A stretch of 64,000 bases of DNA from an uncultured Latescibacterota bacterium (GTDB taxonomy: Bacteria > Latescibacterota > UBA2968 > UBA8231): contig OX638377.1 in the NCBI GenBank assembly GCA_951813615.1, positions 2,604,001 to 2,668,000 of the forward strand. The letters are read 5' to 3'. Below, in pieces: positions 16,926 to 25,582 of this stretch (positions are counted from its first letter, which is position 1; each line of letters starts with the position of its first letter). The notes below the pieces were generated by a model. That model did not search any database and was not told where the DNA came from. It saw nothing but the letters and a program-made list of their open reading frames with translations. Both the position numbers and the translations under genes were made by a program.

Positions 16926-18077
16926 TTACCCTGCTCTACTAGCGACCTTCACCCGTACGCGGTGCCAGCCCGTGCGGCCATCGTACAAATCGGCTCCAGC
17001 GTCGGTCCGCGGCTGGGAGTCTCCCTCACTATCCGTTGCCCACGCGACGATTTCGTATTCGCCCGACGCGGGCAATTTCCATTCGTAGGCCCACGTGACC
17101 CAAATGTTGGGCAAGCGCTGCGTGGTAATCTGCGCCTCGTGCCAAGCCCGCCCGCCATTGGTGCTGACCCTAACCGATTCGACCGTGCGCTCGCCGGCCA
17201 TGGCGATCCCGTGGATGACAAACGGGCTGCCTTCGACCCCGCGCAGGGTTTGCAGTACTACTGAAACGCCACCGTTGGCCGGGTCTTTTACATCATCCCA
17301 TACCGAAAGGGGCGCGTCAATCCGCGAGTTCACGGTCGCCACGGCCTCGTCCGACCACTTGAAGGACTTGTTCTCGGGCTTGCTTTCCCAATAGCCGAGA
17401 TAGGCGTGATCGATCAGCTCGATGCGGGTGATCCACTTGGGCATCTTCTGGCCGTAGTGCCCGGGATTTATCAAACGCAGGGGAAACCCGTGCTTAGACG
17501 GCAGCGGCTCGCCGTTCATCTCCCAAGCGAGGATCACCTCGTCGCGCAGCGCCCGTTCTAGCGGAATTGACGTGGTATAGCCATCGGAGCTATCGCTGTA
17601 AAACTTGACTCGGGTCGCCTCGCTCTTAATTCCGGCCATGTTCAGCACCTCGGACAGCGGCGTTCCGCCCCATTCGGCATTGCCCACCAATGGCCCGCCA
17701 ATCCAGTTGCCAATGCACTGCATGGTCAAGACCTGCCGCTGCATGGGCAGCGCGGTAATATCCGCGTACGTCAGCCCGGTCAGGGGCTGATCCACCAACC
17801 CATCCACCACCAAGCGCCAGCTATCGGCCACTAGGCCCGGATCGTAATTGGTCCCTTTAATCGACTGGAGATAGTGCCGTGCATTGGAAGTAATCGGCGG
17901 CAGTGGTAGCGCCCCTTCCTCGGGCATCTCCTCTAGATCTATGATGTCCATGTCCGGCCCGGTGGGCATGCTTTTAAAGCGCACCTCGTTGCCGTCGCAA
18001 CCCCACGCGGGAAAGATCGCGGTGGCGATAACAGCCCCGCTCGACTTGAGAAACTGACGTCTAGTTGATCTGTTCAT
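16926..18077 (-). CDS. Sulfite oxidase-like molybdopterin oxidoreductase (Tat-exported)
   Basis: 383-residue periplasmic or membrane-anchored Mo-cofactor enzyme of the sulfite oxidase family. The Tat signal RRQFLKSS (residues 6-13) is followed by a hydrophobic segment and a Cys at residue 27 that could be lipidated. The molybdopterin domain (about 60-250) contains VLTMQCIGN, whose Cys is the expected molybdenum ligand, and KHGFPLRLINPGHYG. The C-terminal Mo-co dimerisation domain (about 260-380) has NGGRAWHEA. No heme domain is fused and no cytochrome is adjacent. The next gene, an outer-membrane-like protein, lies upstream by 10 bp, so the two are probably co-transcribed. Sulfite is the typical substrate, unproven here. 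Confidence 0.88.
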   Translation of the reverse strand: MNRSTRRQFLKSSGAVIATAIFPAWGCDGNEVRFKSMPTGPDMDIIDLEEMPEEGALPLPPITSNARHYLQSIKGTNYDPGLVADSWRLVVDGLVDQPLTGLTYADITALPMQRQVLTMQCIGNWIGGPLVGNAEWGGTPLSEVLNMAGIKSEATRVKFYSDSSDGYTTSIPLERALRDEVILAWEMNGEPLPSKHGFPLRLINPGHYGQKMPKWITRIELIDHAYLGYWESKPENKSFKWSDEAVATVNSRIDAPLSVWDDVKDPANGGVSVVLQTLRGVEGSPFVIHGIAMAGERTVESVRVSTNGGRAWHEAQITTQRLPNIWVTWAYEWKLPASGEYEIVAWATDSEGDSQPRTDAGADLYDGRTGWHRVRVKVASRAG

Positions 18078-18087
18078 GACAACTCCT

Positions 18088-18900
18088 TCAGCGAATGAGG
18101 GCTAACCCCACGCCCAACGACGACCCCGCCCCAATGTTCTCGCCCTTGAAAACCATCTTCCACAACAAGTCAATCCACAGCGGGCCAGCCACCTGTACGG
18201 CCACATTGCCACCCACTTCGGTGAAATCTCCCTCCGAGACCTGCACTACTCCGACCAGCCCACCCTCTGAGTCCGCCGCGAGGGTGTACACACTAGCGAC
18301 AAAGCCCTTGGCGAACAGCCACGGACGCGGCGTGGCCCCCAACTCGACAAAATAGGACACCTGATTGGAAAACGGACCGCCGCGCAGCTTGTACCCCACC
18401 TCACCACCCGCGTAGAGCGGCAGCGGATAGAGCGACAGCCCCGCCAACAGCCGCGCCCCCTGTTCGGAATAACCGGTGCCAAGGGCTGGGTCGTAATCTC
18501 GGTTGTACCCGCTGGGGAACGCGACATCAACCTGCGGCGACAGCACCAATCTGCCCTCGGTAAGTTGGTACTTCGCGCCGAGATGCACATCGCCCAGCCC
18601 CCAAGTGATGCGCTCGACAAAGCTATCCTCAGACACCAGCCGCCCCGCGCCGACCTGCCCAGTCAGCGTCAGCCGCTCGCGCAACCCGTACTCGCCGTAT
18701 GCGAGTACCTGGCGGGCGCGAAACTGGTTGTCGTCCATGCCCATGGCGGCGCGTTGGCCCATGTCGTTGAAGACCTCAGCGGTCGAGTAGTGGATCCCCG
18801 AGAGCTTGGCGTAGTAGCCTCCTTGAGGCTGGCTCCAAGCCCCGGCCCAGATTTCGCCTGCCCAACACAAGGCCAATAGGCCCGTTGCTAACCAACGCAT
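18088..18900 (-). CDS. Outer-membrane beta-barrel-like protein
   Basis: 270 residues with a cleavable signal peptide ending near GEIWAGA. The rest consists of alternating amphipathic strands with aromatic girdles (GGYYAKLSG, VLSPQVDVAFPSG) and ends in a hydrophobic strand with GLALIR, so an outer-membrane barrel is likely. No family motif was recognised; it resembles proteins annotated as transporter or MetA-pathway-of-phenol-degradation-like barrels. Its start overlaps the end of the upstream glycosyltransferase by 13 bases, and the molybdoenzyme follows 10 bp downstream. This makes it the link between the glycan chain and the molybdoenzyme. Confidence 0.7.
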   Translation of the reverse strand: MRWLATGLLALCWAGEIWAGAWSQPQGGYYAKLSGIHYSTAEVFNDMGQRAAMGMDDNQFRARQVLAYGEYGLRERLTLTGQVGAGRLVSEDSFVERITWGLGDVHLGAKYQLTEGRLVLSPQVDVAFPSGYNRDYDPALGTGYSEQGARLLAGLSLYPLPLYAGGEVGYKLRGGPFSNQVSYFVELGATPRPWLFAKGFVASVYTLAADSEGGLVGVVQVSEGDFTEVGGNVAVQVAGPLWIDLLWKMVFKGENIGAGSSLGVGLALIR

Positions 18901-20048
18901 TTTTTGACCCCTTTCCGCGGTGCAATCCGCTCGTAGAGTGCTAACAGTTTCTCGCCCTCGGCCTCCCAGTTAAAATGCTCTTCTGCGGCTCGCCGCGCCT
19001 GTATCCCCTTGGCCTGGGCTGCCACTGGGTCGTCGAGCAAGCACCCGATGGCGCGCGCGTGAGCGACCGGGTCGCGCGGGTCCGCGAGCAGCCCCCAATC
19101 CGCTACCGCGAGAAATCTGCGTATGGAAGGTAAATCACTGGCGACTACGGGCAAACCGCAGGCGAGGTATTCAAAGAGCTTGGTCGGCACGAAGGAAGCC
19201 AAATTCTTGGGCGAGACCTGCCCCGGCACCAAGCCAATTTGGCACGCGGCGATCGCCGCCCCCAATTCGTCGTAAGGCACGCGCTTTTCAGAGTAGTGGA
19301 TCTGCTCTTCCAGCCCCCACTCGCGCCGACGGGCCTCAAACCGCTCCCGCAGCTCCTGTGAGTGAAACGACCCAACGCTCAAGAGACGGACCTGCGGATG
19401 GGTTTTGGCCAGCTCGCGCATAATTTCGAGCAAGAACAGTCCGCCCCGGTCCTCGGATAGCGAGCCAATGTGGACCAGTGCGCAAGGGCCTAACTCGCTG
19501 CAGCCGGGAGAATACCACTCCAAGCGCGGGTAGTTTTTCACCACTGCAAAGGGGCGGCTGGCAAAGCGGTCGCCTTGCTCCTCGACCACCCCGACCACGG
19601 CTGTAATAAAAAAGCGAGTGAACGCGCGTTCCCCCCAATCGACCAATCGCGCAAGGGGCCGCCGCAGCCGCTCGGGTACCCACGGCCGCACCATCGCTAC
19701 CAGTGGAAAGTGCTCGTGTACATCGTAGATGACTCGGCGGCCGCAGAGCTTGAGCACCGCACCCACCGGCAACAGCTCGGGGTCGTGGAAGTGGAAGCAA
19801 GCGGCGTTCGCACCCAGCCCAACCCGTAGCAAGCGCCACAGGTTCAAAAGCCGCTGGCCAGTCCCTCGCGCCAGCGGCACGGTTTGCACGCGCACCCCTG
19901 CTCGCTCCCCATTCCACTCCTCCGGCCCTGGCCCTACCACCGTCACCGCGTATCCCGCACGCGCCAAGGTCTGCGCTTGTTTGTAGAAAATCCGCGCGTC
20001 AAACGGGCTGTGAACATTCGTCAGGTGATACACCTCAGGCGCAGCCAA
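18888..20048 (-). CDS. Family 4 glycosyltransferase (GT-B)
   Basis: 386-residue retaining glycosyltransferase that transfers a sugar from a nucleotide donor to a growing surface polysaccharide. The N-terminal acceptor domain opens with VYHLTNVHSPFDARIF and includes VVGPGPEEW. The C-terminal donor domain has IHYSEKRVPYDELG and the GT4 motif region FVPTKLFEYLACGLPVVAS near residue 300. I chose a TTG start preceded by GGGAGG; the frame is open to 20186, but that extension only shadows the neighbour. The start overlaps the end of the WbqC gene by 14 bases, so translation is coupled. Confidence 0.88.
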   Translation of the reverse strand: MAAPEVYHLTNVHSPFDARIFYKQAQTLARAGYAVTVVGPGPEEWNGERAGVRVQTVPLARGTGQRLLNLWRLLRVGLGANAACFHFHDPELLPVGAVLKLCGRRVIYDVHEHFPLVAMVRPWVPERLRRPLARLVDWGERAFTRFFITAVVGVVEEQGDRFASRPFAVVKNYPRLEWYSPGCSELGPCALVHIGSLSEDRGGLFLLEIMRELAKTHPQVRLLSVGSFHSQELRERFEARRREWGLEEQIHYSEKRVPYDELGAAIAACQIGLVPGQVSPKNLASFVPTKLFEYLACGLPVVASDLPSIRRFLAVADWGLLADPRDPVAHARAIGCLLDDPVAAQAKGIQARRAAEEHFNWEAEGEKLLALYERIAPRKGVKKCVG

Positions 20049-20730
20049 AGAGCACCTCCCGGCTTTGCGGGCCGCAATTAAACAGCAAATCCAACACTGA
20101 CATCTCAGCGACAAAACCCGCGTGATACTGGGGGTACACCGGATGTTCAAATCCGGTAAAGCGGCACTCAATGTCGGCCGCAGCAAACGCCTCCACGTCC
20201 AAATACTCCTTCGAGGCCCCTTCCCCCGACAGGTACACCTGACAGTCGCACGCCTTGGTCATATCCACCAAGCGCAAGGTCTGCTCGTCCCGCAGGTCCA
20301 TCTGCGAACTGAAGCGAACTTCAACCTCCAAGTCCAAGAGCTGCAACAAGTGGCGCAGCAGGGCCACGTTTAAGTCGAGCAACTGGGTCCACGCACTCGC
20401 GTATAAGTCCTCTATGGCTGGGGAGTACTCGTCGAAAAAGGGCGCGTGGCCGTAGTGCCAGCGCAAAGCTTGGCAGTGTTTGCGCCGCCAATCGCCGTCG
20501 GGCGGGATCTGCACATCGCATATTCGCTGCTGGCCCCGGCCCCGCGTCAGCACTGGCACGGTCAGCCATTGCCAGCCATCGGCCGTGCGAATGCGGTTGC
20601 GGTTGGTCAGGCTGCCCCGACTGTATTGCACGTCGTCGGCCAAGACCCACACGTCGGCTTGCCCCACCTTGTGAAACAAGCCCAGCCAAGGCAGAAAGTT
20701 GGGCTGGTGCGCCGCCAGCACCCGGCTCAT
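20035..20730 (-). CDS. WbqC-like family protein
   Basis: 231-residue protein of the WbqC-like family, found in O-antigen and other surface-glycan clusters and thought to act in modification of amino sugars. The hallmark N-terminal HQPNFLPWLGLFHK is at about residues 8-21, followed by DDVQYSRGSLTNRNRI. A second conserved block with RIR and WLTVPV follows. Its ATG sits inside the ATGA overlap with the PIG-L gene, so I prefer 20730 over a Met four codons earlier. Its end overlaps the glycosyltransferase start. Confidence 0.9.
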   Translation of the reverse strand: MSRVLAAHQPNFLPWLGLFHKVGQADVWVLADDVQYSRGSLTNRNRIRTADGWQWLTVPVLTRGRGQQRICDVQIPPDGDWRRKHCQALRWHYGHAPFFDEYSPAIEDLYASAWTQLLDLNVALLRHLLQLLDLEVEVRFSSQMDLRDEQTLRLVDMTKACDCQVYLSGEGASKEYLDVEAFAAADIECRFTGFEHPVYPQYHAGFVAEMSVLDLLFNCGPQSREVLFGCA

Positions 20731-21362
20731 CAGCGCACCCACCTGAGCACGTCAAATGCCTCGGCGTACTCCACCATAATCTGCCCTCCTCTGGTCCGCG
20801 CCCAGCTCCATATAAAATCCTCTTGGGTGTACGGACGATGCTGCTGCGACTGGTAGCAGCGCAGCGCGGCGACCTTGGTCTGCACGTGTGCGTGGGTGAG
20901 TATGCAAAAATGTCGGTAGTCAAAACTCAAGTTGTTCCACGGCAACTCGTAGCCGAGCACTGTGACCGTCTTAAAGGCGCGCAGGCCCTCAATGTGAACG
21001 GTCTGGTGATCTTGGTGCAGATCTTGGGCGCTGGGCAAGAACACGGTTGCTGGGTCAATTTCTCTTTTCATCCTCACCAACTCTTCAAGGATTTCTTGGC
21101 GCATGTGGGGCAGGTGGCGCACTTTGTACTTATAGACCAGCAGATTCGCCGCAGGGATCCCCAGCACCTTTGTGCCCTCCCGCACCTCCTTCTCCAGAAT
21201 GTCGGGCGGAAAGGGCGGCGGCACCGACTCGGCCGCCGTGGAAAAGGCCGCGTAGTACACCTCGCGCCCCTCCTCCACCATGCGGCTGATCGTCCCTCCG
21301 CAGCCAAGCTCGCCGTCGTCCGTGTGCGGCGCGAGCACCAAGACTCGGTTATTTGCCGTCAC
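20730..21362 (-). CDS. PIG-L family deacetylase
   Basis: 210-residue zinc-dependent N-acetylglucosamine deacetylase-like protein (PIG-L/LmbE family). The metal/active-site motif APHTDDGELGCGG is at residues 11-23 and the second metal-site element HQDH is near residue 117. It probably deacetylates an amino sugar, a reaction that fits the neighbouring aminotransferase and WbqC protein. The GTG start has a good GGAGGAG upstream and overlaps the aminotransferase stop region by 14 bases. It overlaps WbqC by four bases. Confidence 0.9.
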   Translation of the reverse strand: MTANNRVLVLAPHTDDGELGCGGTISRMVEEGREVYYAAFSTAAESVPPPFPPDILEKEVREGTKVLGIPAANLLVYKYKVRHLPHMRQEILEELVRMKREIDPATVFLPSAQDLHQDHQTVHIEGLRAFKTVTVLGYELPWNNLSFDYRHFCILTHAHVQTKVAALRCYQSQQHRPYTQEDFIWSWARTRGGQIMVEYAEAFDVLRWVR

Positions 21363-22518
21363 GACAATCTCCTCCTGGCGCAGCCAGTACCTCCGCCAAG
21401 CCGCAGCACACCATTTCCACAGCCTCGTCGCTCAAACCCGGGAACATCGGCAGGCTCACCACCTGCGCTAGCACTTCCTCGGCAACGGGAAAATCCCCAA
21501 GGCCATAGCCCAACTCTTGCTGATAAAACGGCGTCAGGTGGCACGGCGGCCAGTACACACTGCCCGCTTCAATCCCCCAACGCTCGCGCAACTCGGCGAC
21601 CACCCACTCGCGTTTTTTCTCAGCGGGCAGGCGCACGGGGAACTTGTAGTACGCGTGTAATTGGCCCGCGAATTCCGGCAAGAGCACCTCGCCGCACCCC
21701 AAGCGCGTGAGCGCGTCCCGGTAGCGGGTAGCGAGGCGGTTGCGCTCGGCGGTGTACTCGGCCAGCCGCGCCAATTGCCGCAAGCCGAGCGCCGCGCTCA
21801 GCTCGGGCAAGCGGTAGTTGCTGCCCAAGCGCTCCAACGAGCGGCCCTTTGCGCCGACCCCGTGCGTGCGGAAGCTCCGCGCAAAATCGGCCAAATCGCG
21901 ATCGTTGGTGCTCAACATGCCCCCCTCACCCGTCGTCAGCGGCTTGGTCGGGAAAAAGGAAAAGGCCGCGGCATCGCCCAAACTCCCGGCCAGTTGACTG
22001 TTGGCGCTAGCGCCGTGGGCGTGGGCCGCGTCTTCGAGCAGCAACAGCCCCCGCGCGCGGCAAAACGAGCGAATATCCTCGATGTCGGGCGCAATCAAGC
22101 CGGCGATGTGGACTACGACTACAACCCGTGTCTTTTCCCCGACCTGCGCCTCAATCTGCGGCAGACCGCTCGACAGAGTCTGCGGGTCAATGTCGCAAAG
22201 AACGGGGCGGCCTCCGGCCAACAGCACGGCGTTGGACGAGGCAATAAACGTATTCGTCGGCACTACGACCTCCCGCCCTTCGACCCCCCAATAGCGCAAG
22301 GCCACCTCCAGCGGCGCGGTCCCCGAGTTCATACCCACGGCGTGTTCCGTGCCTACACACGCGGCGAACTCCTGCTCAAACCGCTCTAAATAAGGCCCCA
22401 TCGTCAAGCGTCCGCTGCGGAGTATAGCGGCAAAATCTTCAAGCAGCGCAGCCACATCCTCTTCGGGGATGCAGGGCCTTGTCTGGGGCACTTTAGTAGG
22501 CGGCACGATCGCGCCCAT
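21349..22518 (-). CDS. DegT/DnrJ/EryC1/StrS family sugar aminotransferase
   Basis: 389-residue PLP enzyme that aminates keto-sugar nucleotides for surface glycans. Near the N-terminus is CIPEEDVAALLEDFAAILRS, followed by the glycine/serine region GMNSGTAPLEVALR near residue 65 and VVPTNTF. The PLP lysine lies in SFFPTKPLTTGEGGM near residue 190. It is the first intact gene of the chain DegT, PIG-L, WbqC, GT4. AAGGAG abuts the ATG directly, which is an odd spacing, and the start lies inside the tiny relic frame at 22493-22576. A GTG four codons later is an alternative start. Confidence 0.92.
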   Translation of the reverse strand: MGAIVPPTKVPQTRPCIPEEDVAALLEDFAAILRSGRLTMGPYLERFEQEFAACVGTEHAVGMNSGTAPLEVALRYWGVEGREVVVPTNTFIASSNAVLLAGGRPVLCDIDPQTLSSGLPQIEAQVGEKTRVVVVVHIAGLIAPDIEDIRSFCRARGLLLLEDAAHAHGASANSQLAGSLGDAAAFSFFPTKPLTTGEGGMLSTNDRDLADFARSFRTHGVGAKGRSLERLGSNYRLPELSAALGLRQLARLAEYTAERNRLATRYRDALTRLGCGEVLLPEFAGQLHAYYKFPVRLPAEKKREWVVAELRERWGIEAGSVYWPPCHLTPFYQQELGYGLGDFPVAEEVLAQVVSLPMFPGLSDEAVEMVCCGLAEVLAAPGGDCRDGK

Positions 22519-22576
22519 CTCCTTGGCCTAGCGCACTGCCCACAAAACCACCGGCTTCTAACACCAATACCTTCAC
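22493..22576 (-). pseudogene. Relic of the N-terminus of an NAD-dependent epimerase/SDR
   Basis: 27-codon frame with a GTG start and a good AAGGAG upstream. Its first 16 residues, VKVLVLEAGGFVGSAL, look like the first beta strand and glycine loop of an extended SDR (sugar-nucleotide epimerase or dehydratase). After that the frame runs into the DegT gene and stops. It appears that most of an epimerase gene was deleted, leaving its start region fused to the head of the glycan operon. It may still serve as a leader for DegT translation. Confidence 0.55.
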
Positions 22577-22711
22577 TGCAAAAGCTCCTTAATCAATTGA
22601 ATGCACTGCAACATACACAAATACACAAAGAGGCGCGTTTCCAGCAAGAGAGGACACCCCATTGCGCCTCCTTCCTTTGACAAACAGGACCTCGCGTTTA
22701 ACTTTTGTGGC

Positions 22712-23848
22712 ATGAACCCAACGACGAGAAATCCCACCCGCGAGGTTCAAATTGGCCGCACGACTATCGGTGGGGACCACCCCATTGCCGTGCAAAGCAT
22801 GGCCGCTACTCGCACCCAAGACACAGAGGCTACCATCCGCCAACTCCGACTCTTAGCCGAGGCCGGGGCGGACGTCATCCGCGTTGCCGTAGATAGCAAA
22901 AAAGACGTGGAAGCCCTCGCCCAAATCGCGCCGACGGTTGACGTGCCTCTGTCCGTGGATCTGCAAGAGAACTACCGGTTGGTGCGCAGCGTGGCGCCGC
23001 ACGTAGAGAAAGTCCGCTACAATCCCGGGCACCTCTATCACCACGAAAAAGACAAGCCAGTCGCCTACAAAGTTGCCTTTATTGCCGACGAGGCCGCCAA
23101 GCACGATTGCGCCCTGCGCGTGGGGGTCAACTGCGGCTCGGTCGATCCGGCCCAAGCCGAGCGCTTTCCAGCCGAGGACTCCATCTCGCCCATGATCGCC
23201 TCGGCCTTAGAGCACTGCGAACTGCTCGACGATTTGGGATTTACTCGCTACTGCGTCTCGCTCAAGGACTCCGATCCGGCCAAGGTCATTGCCGCCAACA
23301 CCCGCTTTGCCCAAGAGCGGCCCGACGTGCCCTTGCACCTCGGCGTCACCGAGGCCGGGATGCCCCCCGAAGGCGTAATCAAGACCCGCATTGCCTTTGA
23401 GCAACTCATCAGCGCCGGCATTGGCGACACTATTCGCGTCTCGCTGACCTTGCCTTTTGACGACAAGGGCGAGGAGATCAAAGTCGGGCGGCAGATTCTC
23501 GACGATATTGACTCGGGCCGCTTCCGCTCGGTTCCCAAGTTGCTCCCGGCCGGGCTGAACATCATCTCCTGCCCCTCCTGCTCACGGGTAGAAAACGAAG
23601 CCTTCATCGACCTAGCCCACCAAGTGCGAGAGCTAACCGAGTACGCCCGCGATCACCAGATCACCATCGCCGTCATGGGCTGCCGGGTCAACGGCCCAGG
23701 CGAGACCGACGACGCCGACTTAGGACTTTGGTGCGCTCCCAATTTCGTCAACCTCAAGCGCGGCCCCCAACTCATCGGCCAGTTCCCGTACGACGAGGTC
23801 CTCGACGTGCTCAAAGATCAAGTTGACGAGTTGATTGCCACCAATTAG
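22712..23848 (+). CDS. ispG: 4-hydroxy-3-methylbut-2-en-1-yl diphosphate synthase
   Basis: 378-residue IspG (GcpE), the penultimate enzyme of the MEP isoprenoid pathway. It reductively converts MEcPP to HMBPP with a [4Fe-4S] cluster. The TIM-barrel domain begins [15 protein letters not shown] and has [10 protein letters not shown] and HLGVTEAGM. The C-terminal cluster ligands are in SCPSCSR (about residue 290) and GCRVNGPGE (about 325). I start at the Met followed by [14 protein letters not shown], which matches the usual N-terminus; the frame is open for 37 more codons upstream but those residues are not family-like. It is a stand-alone gene. Confidence 0.95.
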   Translation: MNPTTRNPTREVQIGRTTIGGDHPIAVQSMAATRTQDTEATIRQLRLLAEAGADVIRVAVDSKKDVEALAQIAPTVDVPLSVDLQENYRLVRSVAPHVEKVRYNPGHLYHHEKDKPVAYKVAFIADEAAKHDCALRVGVNCGSVDPAQAERFPAEDSISPMIASALEHCELLDDLGFTRYCVSLKDSDPAKVIAANTRFAQERPDVPLHLGVTEAGMPPEGVIKTRIAFEQLISAGIGDTIRVSLTLPFDDKGEEIKVGRQILDDIDSGRFRSVPKLLPAGLNIISCPSCSRVENEAFIDLAHQVRELTEYARDHQITIAVMGCRVNGPGETDDADLGLWCAPNFVNLKRGPQLIGQFPYDEVLDVLKDQVDELIATN

Positions 23849-23956
23849 ACCCTCTTGTCGCGCTAGCAGTTTGCGGAAAAACCGACTTTTTGGCAGTATG
23901 CTGGGCTGCATCGCTTCAGACCTCAAACACAATTACATCCACAAGTTAGGTGTCCC

Positions 23957-24700
23957 ATGCAAAATCCTATCAAAGAACAACTTGCCGCCGGACAGCCCTC
24001 CATCGGCTCCTGGCTCAACCTAACCTCGCCGCTGGCCACCGAAGTCATGGCTGCGGCTGGTTTCAAATGGCTGGTCGTCGATGCCGAGCACTCGGCCTTT
24101 GACCTCGGCCACATCGCCCATACCTTCCGCGCCATCGAGGCGCGGGGTGCCCTGCCCCTAGCCCGCGCTTGGGACCACGATCCGACCACGGCAGCCCGCC
24201 TGCTCGACGCCGGAGCCTGGGGCTTGGTCTTTCCCCACGTCAGCACCCCAGAGCAGGCCGAAAAGCTGGCCCAAGCCGTGCGCTATCCACCGCGCGGCAA
24301 CCGCTCGGTGGGCACGGGCCGCTGCGTCACGTTGGCCCCGGACTATCGCCAGAGCTTTGACGACGCCGTCCTCTGCATCCCGCAGATCGAGGATATGGAG
24401 GGCATTGAAAACGCCGAGGCCATCGCCCGCGTCGAAGGCATCGATATCGGCTTCCTCGGGCCGGGTGACCTTGCCATGTCTATGGGCGTCGCCGCCGGCC
24501 ACCCCGATCACGAGGCCGCTTTGCAGACTTTTCGCGCTGGCTGCGCCAAAGCTGGCAAACCCAGCGGCATCCCGGTCAAGGACTCCGCCGAAGTCAAACG
24601 GCGCGTCGCCGAGGGTTTCCAGTTTATCGACTTCAGCAATGACATGCGATTTTTGGAAGCCACGGCACAAGCCGCCTATCGCGAAGCAATGGCTGGATGA
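23957..24700 (+). CDS. HpcH/HpaI family 2-keto acid aldolase
   Basis: 247-residue class II aldolase that cleaves 2-keto-3-deoxy acids to pyruvate and an aldehyde. Motifs: VVDAEHSAFD near residue 40, a catalytic Arg/His region, the metal-ligand Glu in IEDMEGIENAEAI (about 145) and FLGPGDLAMSMG (about 170). It starts a tight operon with the PfkB kinase (four-base ATGA overlap), a 2-hydroxyacid dehydrogenase and an enolase-superfamily enzyme. The set suggests breakdown of a sugar acid to pyruvate plus a C2-C4 aldehyde. The substrate cannot be read from the sequence. Confidence 0.92.
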   Translation: MQNPIKEQLAAGQPSIGSWLNLTSPLATEVMAAAGFKWLVVDAEHSAFDLGHIAHTFRAIEARGALPLARAWDHDPTTAARLLDAGAWGLVFPHVSTPEQAEKLAQAVRYPPRGNRSVGTGRCVTLAPDYRQSFDDAVLCIPQIEDMEGIENAEAIARVEGIDIGFLGPGDLAMSMGVAAGHPDHEAALQTFRAGCAKAGKPSGIPVKDSAEVKRRVAEGFQFIDFSNDMRFLEATAQAAYREAMAG

Positions 24701-25557
24701 ACGTCCTCAACTTCGGCTCGCTCAACATCGACCTCGTATATCAAGTCGACCACATCGCCCGCCCGGGTGAAACCATCGCCAGTTCGGCGCACCAAGTCTT
24801 TGCCGGTGGCAAGGGCGCCAACCAATCAGCCGCCCTTGCCCGGGCTGGCGCGCGAGTCTTTCACGCTGGCCAAGTCGGGCCAGACGGACAATGGCTAGTC
24901 GATAAATTAGCTGGGCTAGGCGTGGATGTGCAGCACATCCGCGTCGGCGATGTCCCTACCGGCCACGCCATTATCCAAGTTGATCGCCACGGCCAAAACA
25001 GCATCGTCCTCTTTGCCGGGGCCAATGCCCAAATAGACAGAGGGGCCATAGACACCGCGCTATCCCATTTTGACCGTGGAGATATCCTCCTCTTGCAGAA
25101 CGAGATAAATGACATTGCTTACATCATCGCCGCAGCCTCCGAACGAGGCCTGACAATATGCTTAAACCCCGCGCCCTTCGGCCCAGAGGTCCGCGCGTAT
25201 CCCCTCGAATTAGTCGATTTGCTCATCGTCAATGAAACCGAGGCCACCGGCCTTGCGGGCGCATCCACGCTCGCGGCGCTGGCCGCGCTCTGCCCCCACG
25301 CCCAGATCGCGCTTACGCTGGGGGCCGCTGGTGCTCAGTACCACTCCCCGACGGAAGAATTCGACCTGCCAGCGCCGCAGGTCGAAGCGGTCGATACGAC
25401 GGGTGCGGGCGACACCTTCATCGGCTATTTTCTCCACGGCCTGACCGCCAACATGACGGCGAGAGACGCCATGGCCCGTGCGGTGCAGGCCGCATCTTTG
25501 TGCGTCACCCGCCCGGGAGCCATGGATTCAATTCCGGCCGCAGATGAGATAGATTAA
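24697..25557 (+). CDS. PfkB/ribokinase family sugar kinase
   Basis: 286-residue ATP-dependent sugar kinase. The N-terminal signature AGGKGANQSAALARAGA (about residues 32-48) and the C-terminal ATP/anion-hole signature VDTTGAGDTFIGYFL (about residues 230-244), with the catalytic Asp, are both present. These resemble ribokinase more than fructokinase. Its ATG overlaps the aldolase stop. In this operon it may phosphorylate a pentose or a keto-deoxy acid. Confidence 0.92.
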   Translation: MNVLNFGSLNIDLVYQVDHIARPGETIASSAHQVFAGGKGANQSAALARAGARVFHAGQVGPDGQWLVDKLAGLGVDVQHIRVGDVPTGHAIIQVDRHGQNSIVLFAGANAQIDRGAIDTALSHFDRGDILLLQNEINDIAYIIAAASERGLTICLNPAPFGPEVRAYPLELVDLLIVNETEATGLAGASTLAALAALCPHAQIALTLGAAGAQYHSPTEEFDLPAPQVEAVDTTGAGDTFIGYFLHGLTANMTARDAMARAVQAASLCVTRPGAMDSIPAADEID

Positions 25558-25582
25558 ACCATTGCAGTAGAAAGGACTACAC

